Shown: positions 1-6,218 of the stretch, piece by piece
How the letters are laid out: each line of letters opens with the position of its first letter
Numbering within the stretch: the first letter of the stretch is position 1
Source of the DNA: Candidatus Aminicenantota bacterium
GTDB taxonomy: Bacteria > Acidobacteriota > UBA4820 > DSQY01
Length of the DNA: 11,429 bases
NCBI GenBank assembly: GCA_027365515.1
Contig: DAHXMK010000327.1
Span: 1-11,429 of the forward strand
Reading direction: 5' to 3'
The notes under the pieces: generated by a model
What the model saw: only the letters and a program-made list of their open reading frames with translations
Told to the model about the DNA's origin: nothing
The model's database searches: none
Position numbers and translations under genes: made by a program

Positions 1-2
1 TG

Positions 3-1070
3 GGAATCCACGGCTCGCCAACGTGCAGCCTCGTCTTCGGCGCCAACGGCGGCTGCCAGGGCTTCCTTCTCGGCAAGGAGAGGCTCGGCCTGCTTCTGAT
101 GTTCCAGATGATGAACACCGCCCGGTACGAAGTGGGAGTTCAGGGCATGGCCATCGCCTCGGCCGCGCACCAGGCGGCGCTCGCCTATTCGAGGGAACGG
201 CTGCAGGGCAGGAGCCACGCGGACCGCACACCCTCCGCCCCGCAGGTGCCGATCATCGAGCACCCGGACGTGCGCCGCTCGCTCCTCTGGCAGTCGGCCA
301 TGGTCCAGGCAATGAGGGCGCTCGTCTCGTACACCGGATGGCACCTAGACATGGCCGCAATCACGAAGGAGAAGGAACACGACCACCACCAGGGCTTCGT
401 CGAGCTGCTGACGCCGGTCTGCAAGGCGTGGTGCTCGGACCGCGGCTTCGAGGTGGCGAGCCAGGCGATGCAGTGCTTCGGCGGCTACGGCTACACCGCG
501 GAATTCCCGGCGGAGCAGTACCTGCGGGACGTGAAGATCGCCTCGATCTACGAGGGCACGAACGCCATACAGGCGCTCGACCTCGTCGGCAGGAAATTCA
601 AGATGCAGTCTGGCGAGATCGTGCGCCGTGCGCTGGGCGACGCCGAAAAGACCGCGAAGGAGCTGGGGGCGCGGGCTCAGTTCGCCAAAGCGGCGGGGAG
701 CCTTGGCGCGGCGGTCCGAAGCCTCGCGCTCACTCTTGAAACCGTCGCCGGGCGCGACGACGCCGCGCTGATGAGCCTTCTGAACGCCGTCCCGATTCTC
801 GAAAGCTTCGGCGACTTGATTGGTGGCGAGCTGCTTCTTCGCCAGGCCGCCGTCGCGAGCGACAAGCTGTCATTATTAATGAAGGAGAAAGGGGTGGCAT
901 CGGACGGCGAAGCGGCGAAGGCCTTCATCGGTGATAATGATGAGGCACGCTTCTACCATAACAAGGTCCAGGCCGCTCTCTTCTACGCAAGCCGCGTCCT
1001 GCCATTCATCGAGGCGCGGCTGAGCGCTGTGAAAAACGGCGAGGCGACGGCCATGGAGGCGTTGCTGTAG
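3..1070 (+). CDS. Acyl-CoA dehydrogenase, C-terminal part (5' end outside window)
   Basis: This is a flavin-dependent acyl-CoA dehydrogenase, oxidising an acyl-CoA thioester to the 2-enoyl-CoA in the cytoplasm. The reading frame is open from base 3 and begins in the middle beta domain (GIHGSPTCSLVFG), so the N-terminal half is missing. The C-terminal helical domain follows, with the typical MMNTARYEVGVQG segment. The motif IYEGTNAIQ contains the glutamate (codon 552-554) that is the catalytic base in MCAD-type enzymes. After it come about 150 further residues matching the extra 'acetyl-CoA dehydrogenase-like C-terminal' domain of the long (~600 residue) subfamily that includes DmdC-type enzymes. 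The substrate cannot be told from this fragment. The gene ends at TAG 1068-1070 and converges on the carboxypeptidase gene across a repeat-filled gap. Confidence 0.93.
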   Translation, partial: GIHGSPTCSLVFGANGGCQGFLLGKERLGLLLMFQMMNTARYEVGVQGMAIASAAHQAALAYSRERLQGRSHADRTPSAPQVPIIEHPDVRRSLLWQSAMVQAMRALVSYTGWHLDMAAITKEKEHDHHQGFVELLTPVCKAWCSDRGFEVASQAMQCFGGYGYTAEFPAEQYLRDVKIASIYEGTNAIQALDLVGRKFKMQSGEIVRRALGDAEKTAKELGARAQFAKAAGSLGAAVRSLALTLETVAGRDDAALMSLLNAVPILESFGDLIGGELLLRQAAVASDKLSLLMKEKGVASDGEAAKAFIGDNDEARFYHNKVQAALFYASRVLPFIEARLSAVKNGEATAMEALL

Positions 1071-1080
1071 CGTTTGGTGG

Positions 1081-1320
1081 CAGTTGATAAGCGGATAGGT
1101 TTATGGGAACCGCAATTTTGAATTCTCAATTCCTAATTTTGAATGGAGGTAGACGCTGAATGTTGAATTCTAAATTTTTAATTTTGAATGGAGGTACTAC
1201 GTCTATCGAATAGAGCTCACCTCAATTCAACATTCAAAATTTAACATTTACAATTCACTCCGAGCCTGCGCGGCGATTCTCGCCCTTATCAACCCATAAA
1301 CTCATCAACTCATGCACTGA
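1081..1320. repeat. Composite palindromic AT-rich intergenic element (copy A)
   Basis: Nearly the whole gap between two convergent genes is repetitive. The core 1151-1244 matches 7776-7869 at 93 of 94 positions. A 45-bp unit (1114-1158) precedes the core and is repeated at 1159 onward. Within the core, 1157-1169 is perfectly complementary to 1224-1236 (13 bp), GAGGT 1191-1195 to ACCTC 1219-1223, and TCTAT 1202-1206 to ATAGA 1210-1214, giving nested dyads. Outside the core, GTTTATGGG 1099-1107 is inverted at 1293-1301 and GTTGATAAG 1083-1091 at 1285-1293. The element is much more AT-rich than the flanking genes and carries no transposase, as in a MITE-like or structured-RNA element. It could also end transcription from either side, but that is inference. 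Confidence 0.8.
1160..1213 (+). other. Mini-ORF inside repeat copy A (17 codons)
   Basis: An ATG at 1160 opens a 17-residue frame (MLNSKFLILNGGTTSIE) ending at TAG 1211-1213. A perfect GGAGGT lies at 1145-1150, nine bases upstream, which is normal Shine-Dalgarno spacing. The identical peptide is encoded in repeat copy B. The upstream 45-bp unit runs in the same frame and ends in TGA directly before this ATG. Whether it is translated is unknown. It may simply reflect the repeat's composition. Confidence 0.25.
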
Positions 1321-1323
1321 TAA

Positions 1324-2811
1324 CTATATCCCGTATATCCCCGCGTATTTGTCCTTCAGGTACGAGATGAACGGCCCGGCGCCGAGCGGCTTGCCGGTTA
1401 CCTTCTGGCAAAGCTCGCCGGCGAGCCAGCGCCGCCCGTGGCGGTGAATTTTCTCATTGAGCCACCGCTTGACGGCCATCAGGTCTCCGTTGGCCAGGCG
1501 CGCCGCGAGGTCGGGAATTTCCCTGGCCATCGCCTCGCGGAATTGAGCGGCGTAGAGGTTTCCCAGGGCGTAGGTCGGGAAGTAGCCGATCAGCCCGGCA
1601 GACCAGTGAATGTCCTGAAGGACTCCGTCACGGTCGCTTGGCGGCGTGATCCCGAGGTACTCCTTCATCTTGGCGTTCCACAATCCAGGTAGCTCCTTCG
1701 GCTGGACATCTCCGGCCAACAGGCCGCTCTCGATGTCAAACCTCACGAGGATGTGCAGGTTGTAGGTGGCCTCGTCGGCCTCCACGCGGATCAGGCTGGG
1801 AGCGACGTTGTTGACCGCCCCGTAGAATGATTCAGCCGTCGCGCCGCCGAGCGCTTCGGGAAAGGCCTCCTTCAAAGGCTTGAAGTGGCATTCCCAGAAC
1901 GGACGGGAGCGGCCGATGACGTTCTCCCAGAAGCGTGACTGCGACTCGTGAATGCCCAGAGAGCAGGCCTGGCCGGCTGGGTCGCGGTACTTCCCGGCGT
2001 CAAGACCCTGCTCGTAGATGCCGTGCCCGGCCTCGTGCATCGCGCCGAAAAGCGCGGCTGGAAGAAAGTCCTCGATGTACCGCGTCGTCAGCCGGACGTC
2101 CTGGAAAGTTCCGTTGGTGAAGGGATGGGCCGACTCGTCCAGCCGCCCCGCATCGAGATCGAACCCCATCTCGGCTATCACCTTGAGGCAGAAAGCACGC
2201 TGCCGCTCTCTCGGAAAGTGGCCGTGGAGTATAGAAGCATCCGGACGCTTGGGCGCGCCCTTCACGGCATCGAGAAGCGGAAGAAGGCGGCCCTTGAGGT
2301 CGGCGAATATCCGGCGGAGCTCCGCTTCGGTCATCCCCGGCTCGTATTCATCCAACAGCGCGTCATAAGCGCACGTCTTCTTGAGAAGGGCGGCCATCTC
2401 GCGCGTCAGCGCGACCACCTTCTCAAGGTACGGCACGAAGGAGCCGAAATCGTTTTTGGGGCGCGCCTCCTCCCAAGCGCCCTGGGCCAGAGCGACCGCC
2501 TGCGCCCGCTCGGTCACGAGCCTCGCGGGCAGTTTGGCCTCGCGGTCGTAGAACCTACGCGCCTCACGAACGTCCGCCCGCTCGGCCTCGTCGAGAGAGG
2601 TCTCCCCCTCCATCGCGGCGATCGCATCCCCCAGAGCCGGGTCGGTCGCAAGAAGGTGAACCTGCCCGGCGAGAGCGGCGGCCTGGTTGGCCCGCTGCAT
2701 CGCGCCTTTGTGGGGCATCATGACCTGCATGTCCCAATCAACGTTCTGCTGGACTTCGGTAAGGTCGTGAATCAACCGGACCTTTTCGTAGAACGATTCA
2801 ATCGCCGCCAT
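1324..2811 (-). CDS. M32 family metallocarboxypeptidase (carboxypeptidase Taq)
   Basis: A cytoplasmic zinc metallopeptidase that removes C-terminal residues from peptides. The 495-residue length is normal for the family. The zinc site is HEAGH at residues 259-263 with the third ligand E289 in HESQSRFWEN (288-297). The 30-residue distance from the first His to this Glu fits M32 enzymes. Other family blocks are DVRLTTRY (238-245), EADEATYNLHI (344-354) and IHWSAGLIGYFPTYALGN (401-418). The start is supported by AAGGAG five bases before the ATG. The gene lies 151 bp downstream of hemB on the same strand, with an inverted repeat pair in the gap, so it may be read through from hemB or have its own promoter. 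It converges on the acyl-CoA dehydrogenase gene. Confidence 0.96.
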   Translation of the reverse strand: MAAIESFYEKVRLIHDLTEVQQNVDWDMQVMMPHKGAMQRANQAAALAGQVHLLATDPALGDAIAAMEGETSLDEAERADVREARRFYDREAKLPARLVTERAQAVALAQGAWEEARPKNDFGSFVPYLEKVVALTREMAALLKKTCAYDALLDEYEPGMTEAELRRIFADLKGRLLPLLDAVKGAPKRPDASILHGHFPRERQRAFCLKVIAEMGFDLDAGRLDESAHPFTNGTFQDVRLTTRYIEDFLPAALFGAMHEAGHGIYEQGLDAGKYRDPAGQACSLGIHESQSRFWENVIGRSRPFWECHFKPLKEAFPEALGGATAESFYGAVNNVAPSLIRVEADEATYNLHILVRFDIESGLLAGDVQPKELPGLWNAKMKEYLGITPPSDRDGVLQDIHWSAGLIGYFPTYALGNLYAAQFREAMAREIPDLAARLANGDLMAVKRWLNEKIHRHGRRWLAGELCQKVTGKPLGAGPFISYLKDKYAGIYGI

Positions 2812-2832
2812 CGTTGCTCCTTAAAAGATATT

Positions 2833-2858
2833 CACCACAGAGGCACGGAGACACGGAG
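2833..2858 (+). repeat. Short-period intergenic repeat, left arm
   Basis: A 26-bp tract beginning CACCACAGAGGCACGGAG. It is the inverted partner of 2934-2959: the reverse complement matches at 20 of 26 positions, and all six differences are C/T transitions. The tract itself is built of a degenerate ~8-9 base period (CAGAGGCA, CGGAGACA, CGGAG). From general knowledge, near-identical 'CACCACAGAGGCACGGAGACACGG'-type phrases recur in intergenic DNA of many environmental bacteria. Confidence 0.7.
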
Positions 2859-2933
2859 AAAGACCACTGATAGTTAAGGACGAAAAATCAAAATGACAAT
2901 GTGCGCAAGTCACGCATCACCCCTAAAATACCC

Positions 2934-2959
2934 CTCTGTGCCTCTGCGTCTCCGTGGTG
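2934..2959 (-). repeat. Short-period intergenic repeat, right arm (inverted)
   Basis: Inverted copy of the tract at 2833-2858, ending three bases before the hemB stop codon (2963-2965). The two arms enclose a 75-base AT-richer spacer without a credible ORF. Read from the minus strand this is the 3' flank of hemB, so the pair could form a long imperfect hairpin in the hemB transcript. No T-tract follows either arm, so an intrinsic terminator is not indicated. Confidence 0.7.
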
Positions 2960-2962
2960 GCA

Positions 2963-4027
2963 TTATCTTCCCAGCAATCGCGCCGCTTCCTTGGCGTGGT
3001 AGGTGATGATGATGTCGGCGCCGGCGCGGGCGATCGAGGTGAGCGTTTCGAGGATTATCCTGTCGTGGTCAACCCAGCCGAGTTTGGCCGCGGCCTTAAT
3101 CATCGCGTACTCCCCGCTGACGTTGTAGGCGGCGACGGGGACCGTGGACATCTCCTTCACCCTTTTCAAAACGTCGAGGTAGGCGAGCGCCGGCTTCACC
3201 ATGACTATGTCCGCGCCCTCCTCGATGTCCAGGAGCACCTCGCGCAAAGCCTCGTCGGAGTTGGCCGGGTCCATCTGGTAGCTCTTGCGGTCGCCGAATT
3301 GCGGAGCGCTGTCCGCGGCTTCCCTGAACGGGCCATAGTAAGCCGATGCGTACTTCGCCGAATAGGCCATTATCGGGACGTTCTCGAAGCCAGCGTCGTC
3401 GAGCACCTCGCGGATAGCCCCGACGCGGCCGTCCATCATGTCCGAGGGCGCCACCATATCGGCGCCGGCTTCGGCGTGCGAAAGGGCCGTCGCGCAATGG
3501 ATGGCGACTCCCTCGTCGTTCAATACGACGCCGTCCCTGCTCACCGGCGCGCAGTGGCCGTGGTCGGTGTACTCGCAGAGGCAGACGTCGGTCACGACAA
3601 GAAGGTCCGCGCCGAATTCCTTCTTCGCGGCGCGAATCCCCTTCTGGACGATTCCGTCCCCGGCGAAAGCGCCTGTCCCCATCGCGTCCTTGTGGTCCGG
3701 TATCCCGAACAACAGCACCGCCGGAATGCCGAGCTTCGCCGCTTCGCCCATCTCGCGAAGAGCGAGATCAACCGATTGGCGGAAGATCCCCGGCATCGAG
3801 GGAACCTCCTCCTTGACCCTCTTCCCTTCACAGAGGAACATCGGATAGATGAACTTTTTCGGGTCCAGCGCCGTCTCGCGAACCATGCCGCGAATAAGCT
3901 CGCTGGAGCGAAGGCGCCTCGGACGTTGCGTCAATCCCAGATCGAAAGGGTTCTCGTCGCCGTGGAGGTGCTCCGGCTCGCGGCCCGCCGCGCCTCGCCT
4001 CGCTTTTGCGCTACTCTTCCTGGCCAT
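2963..4027 (-). CDS. hemB: Porphobilinogen synthase (delta-aminolevulinate dehydratase)
   Basis: Condenses two 5-aminolevulinate molecules to porphobilinogen, an early step of haem and other tetrapyrrole synthesis, in the cytoplasm. The 354-residue product carries the zinc-site cysteines C149, C151 and C159 in DVCLCEYTDHGHC, so it is the zinc-dependent type and not the aspartate-rich magnesium type. The Schiff-base lysines are K225 (MAYSAKYASAYYGPF) and K278 (IVMVKPALAYLDV). The ATG at 4027 is chosen because GGGGAG sits just upstream and the frame further upstream has no family similarity. It leaves a basic, charged N-terminal extension of about 30 residues before the conserved RPRRLR segment, slightly longer than usual. 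The start lies inside the 3' end of the zinc-protein gene (17 bp overlap), which suggests translational coupling and one transcript. Confidence 0.97.
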   Translation of the reverse strand: MARKSSAKARRGAAGREPEHLHGDENPFDLGLTQRPRRLRSSELIRGMVRETALDPKKFIYPMFLCEGKRVKEEVPSMPGIFRQSVDLALREMGEAAKLGIPAVLLFGIPDHKDAMGTGAFAGDGIVQKGIRAAKKEFGADLLVVTDVCLCEYTDHGHCAPVSRDGVVLNDEGVAIHCATALSHAEAGADMVAPSDMMDGRVGAIREVLDDAGFENVPIMAYSAKYASAYYGPFREAADSAPQFGDRKSYQMDPANSDEALREVLLDIEEGADIVMVKPALAYLDVLKRVKEMSTVPVAAYNVSGEYAMIKAAAKLGWVDHDRIILETLTSIARAGADIIITYHAKEAARLLGR

Positions 4028-4238
4028 CTTCTTCTCCCCAATAGAACTCATTCGCGCAGTTCTCGCTGCAGAAGACCTTCCCGCCCATGTTGTACTTGCA
4101 GCGGTCGCAGACGTACTTGTGGCACATCGGGCATTTTGAGAGCTCAATCCACTTTTCCGACCGCTCGCAGATTTCGCAGTACTCCCCCTTTTCCCGCTGG
4201 AATTTTTCCCCAGGCTCGTCGTCGTCAAAAAGACCCAT
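4011..4238 (-). CDS. Small zinc-binding protein, four Cys pairs
   Basis: A 75-residue acidic protein of unknown function. Eight cysteines form four pairs: C21-x2-C24, C36-x2-C39, C44-x2-C47 and C57-x3-C61, enough for two structural zinc sites of a treble-clef/zinc-ribbon or LIM-like type. An aromatic/acidic tail (NEFYWGEEDGQEE) follows. The ATG at 4238 is chosen over an upstream TTG because CAGGAGG lies five bases before it. It is the first gene of the hemB transcript and overlaps the hemB start by 17 bp, so the two are probably coupled. A role in metal delivery or regulation of haem synthesis would fit the zinc-type HemB next door, but that is inference from position only. Confidence 0.82.
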   Translation of the reverse strand: MGLFDDDEPGEKFQREKGEYCEICERSEKWIELSKCPMCHKYVCDRCKYNMGGKVFCSENCANEFYWGEEDGQEE

Positions 4239-4258
4239 CGCGGCCTCCTGCAAGCGGA

Positions 4259-4287
4259 ATTATACCAACATCCCCCGCAGAGAGCTA
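4259..4287 (-). promoter_or_regulatory. Promoter for the zinc-protein/hemB transcript
   Basis: On the minus strand TATAAT (4259-4264) is preceded by TGG, making an extended -10 (TGnTATAAT). The -35 region at 4282-4287 (TAGCTC on the minus strand) is weak, as is allowed with an extended -10. The predicted transcript would start near 4252, giving a short leader of about 14 bases that contains the CAGGAGG ribosome binding site of the zinc-protein gene. Confidence 0.5.
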
Positions 4288-4288
4288 C

Positions 4289-4316
4289 ACAGAGCGCCTT
4301 ACTTCCGGCGCTCTGT
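4289..4316. promoter_or_regulatory. Perfect 10-bp dyad in divergent promoter region (operator candidate)
   Basis: ACAGAGCGCC (4289-4298) is followed after 8 bases by its exact reverse complement GGCGCTCTGT (4307-4316). Two more outer pairs are possible after one mismatch. The right arm overlaps a plus-strand TATAAT (4316-4321) that lacks a recognisable -35, and the left arm borders the -35 region of the minus-strand promoter. No T-run follows on either strand, so it does not look like a terminator. The arrangement suits a dimeric regulator acting on both divergent transcripts. The regulator is not visible in the window. Confidence 0.45.
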
Positions 4317-4373
4317 ATAATTTCCAGCCTGGCCAAGGATGGCGTACAATGGCGACTTCGTGGAGGCCGCCGA

Positions 4374-6218
4374 ATGGCCGCGATGAATGAGGTAACAGCC
4401 GCGCCGGCAAACAGCACACCATCAGAGAAGAGGACCTTTTTCGAGAAGTGGACCCCCTACATATCGCTGGCGGCGGGCATTGGCGTTTCCGTGGCCGTGG
4501 GGCAAGAACCGGCGCTCTGGGAAGCGCTCTCCGCGCCCTTTAAGCCGATAGCTCCAGGCGCCTTCGGATTTATAGCATGGCAATGGCTTTTCCAGTGGAT
4601 GGGACTTTACGGCATCGTCGCCGCTAAAGCCATCGTCGCGCTGCTCATGTGGTTTTCGTGGAAAAGGGTTTCAGGACAGGAATGGGCCATGTCGCTCACG
4701 GGAGGCGCGCTTTTTGTAGCCGCCTGCGCGCTTATGCCGGCCGGGCCGGACGCGATAATGTTGCCGGCGTTGATATTCATGGCCACGCTGCCTACGTGGG
4801 CAGCCTGTTGCGTTGCCTTTCTGCTGCCTCCCTTTTCGCCGTTGTACCTTTTCGCGGCCTTGGCCGCGCTGATTTGGCGATTGGAGGAGGGACGCGGGCG
4901 TGAAGCGGTGACAGTTTTTGTTTGCGCCGTTGTCAGCCCTTGGGGCGCGGCGGGAATCATCAGCGGCCGGGCTTTCGCCGCGATTCCTTTGATGCTCATC
5001 GGCGACCCATCATACAATTCCCTAGTCGCCCCGCTTTCCGTTCTGCCGCTGGTGCTCTGGACGGTGGCCATAGCCTTCGTGGCCGACTGGGAAAATTCAT
5101 CTAGGTTGATCGCTGGCGGCGCCTGCTCTTTCGCCTCCATATTGCTCAGGCCCATTGCCGCGCTCGCCCCCATCCATTCGGCTCGTTGCCGTGTCGGTTC
5201 CAGCGGGCTCAGGCGCTTTCTACTGCTTCTCTTTCCGGTCGCGCTGGCCTTGCGCCTGTTCATTCCCTGCCCGGCAATGCCGAGAGGAGCCGAGCGCGCG
5301 CTCGGCCAACTGCCACGTGGAAAGTGGAAACTGCTCGCCGAACCCGCGTGGAGCGGCCGGTCGGCATTCCTGCTCTCATCTTCGGACGAACCTCGAATTG
5401 AGCCGCGAGCCGGTTTCCGTGACGCCATGCGCTTTTGGATGGAACATCCGGGAGAACTGACGCCGCCATTCGCCGACGAAGAGAGGTTCGATTGCGATGT
5501 CCTGCTGATATCGCCGCGCTATCCTGCTTCCCCGGCGCCGAGGCCTCTTCAGCCCGGATGGATACTGGCCGGAGCGGGGCAGGACTACGCCATCTTCGTC
5601 AAGCAAACGCCGCCGCTCGCCACGTTCATCGAAAAGCACGGGCTGGACGCCTATGACCCGTTCGAGCCCCTTCCATCTGACCGGATTCAGCGCCAGAAAG
5701 CGCTTTCCGAAGCTCTGGGCCTTCTTCGCGATAACCCGAAGTTTTTCGAGGCGCTGCGCGACGCCGGACGGGTCGAGACGGATTTTGGCAAACTCGATGA
5801 AGCTTTTGGACACCTGCAAGAAGCGGCGCGAATCAAGCCCGGCGATGCTCAGATTCAAAACGACCTTGGCGTCGTGCTTCAAAAGCAGGGCCGCCCTGCC
5901 GATGCCGAGCGCGCTTACCTGCTGTCCATCAAGATGAACCCCCAAGAGCTTTTGCCGAGGCTCAACCTGGCCGGCCTGTACGCCGATGGAGGCCAATGGC
6001 CCCAAGCCGAGCTTGTCCTCAAGGACATGATCGGCAGGAGGGAAGGGTTTTATCCGGCCTACCGCATGTTGATCCAGGTACTCCTGAGCCAGGGAAAAAA
6101 CGATGAAGCGCGTAGCGTCGCGCTGAGCATCCCCCCGGATTCCAGGACGCCCGATGAAGCGGCCCTCGCCGGAAGCGCGGGACCGCCAAAAGGAGGCGAG
6201 CCAAATGGGCGCCGCTGA
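4374..6218 (+). CDS. Polytopic membrane protein with C-terminal TPR repeats
   Basis: A 614-residue inner-membrane protein without a recognised catalytic motif. About eight or nine hydrophobic segments lie between residues 29 and 297 (around 29-43, 63-97, 105-122, 127-163, 178-206, 213-237, 247-265 and 281-297). A soluble, presumably periplasmic region follows, including PGWILAGAGQDYAIFVK (394-410), which resembles the PGWKLLYMDHMAALFARK block at the end of the next protein. TPR-like repeats occupy roughly 460-590 (for example QNDLGVVLQKQGRPADAERA and NLAGLYADGGQWPQAELVL). The start has GGAGG seven bases upstream. The next gene starts 14 bp before this one ends, so they are co-translated. It is possibly a divergent GT-C-like membrane protein with a protein-interaction tail. 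The substrate is unknown. Confidence 0.8.
   Translation: MAAMNEVTAAPANSTPSEKRTFFEKWTPYISLAAGIGVSVAVGQEPALWEALSAPFKPIAPGAFGFIAWQWLFQWMGLYGIVAAKAIVALLMWFSWKRVSGQEWAMSLTGGALFVAACALMPAGPDAIMLPALIFMATLPTWAACCVAFLLPPFSPLYLFAALAALIWRLEEGRGREAVTVFVCAVVSPWGAAGIISGRAFAAIPLMLIGDPSYNSLVAPLSVLPLVLWTVAIAFVADWENSSRLIAGGACSFASILLRPIAALAPIHSARCRVGSSGLRRFLLLLFPVALALRLFIPCPAMPRGAERALGQLPRGKWKLLAEPAWSGRSAFLLSSSDEPRIEPRAGFRDAMRFWMEHPGELTPPFADEERFDCDVLLISPRYPASPAPRPLQPGWILAGAGQDYAIFVKQTPPLATFIEKHGLDAYDPFEPLPSDRIQRQKALSEALGLLRDNPKFFEALRDAGRVETDFGKLDEAFGHLQEAARIKPGDAQIQNDLGVVLQKQGRPADAERAYLLSIKMNPQELLPRLNLAGLYADGGQWPQAELVLKDMIGRREGFYPAYRMLIQVLLSQGKNDEARSVALSIPPDSRTPDEAALAGSAGPPKGGEPNGRR

Noticed and set aside
1948..2877. 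309-residue plus-strand ORF
   Set aside because: It is the antisense shadow of the M32 carboxypeptidase, whose motifs and ribosome binding site are clear; it continues into an intergenic repeat.
4289..4321. Dyad at 4289-4316 as an intrinsic terminator
   Set aside because: No run of T follows on either strand and it sits between divergent gene starts, so an operator is the better reading.
2954..4390. 478-residue plus-strand ORF opposite hemB
   Set aside because: It is an antisense shadow in GC-rich DNA. HemB has all catalytic and zinc residues on the other strand.
4028..4417. N-terminal extension of hemB to 4417
   Set aside because: The extra 130 codons run out of frame through the zinc-protein gene and the promoter region and show no family similarity. 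A good ribosome binding site supports the ATG at 4027.
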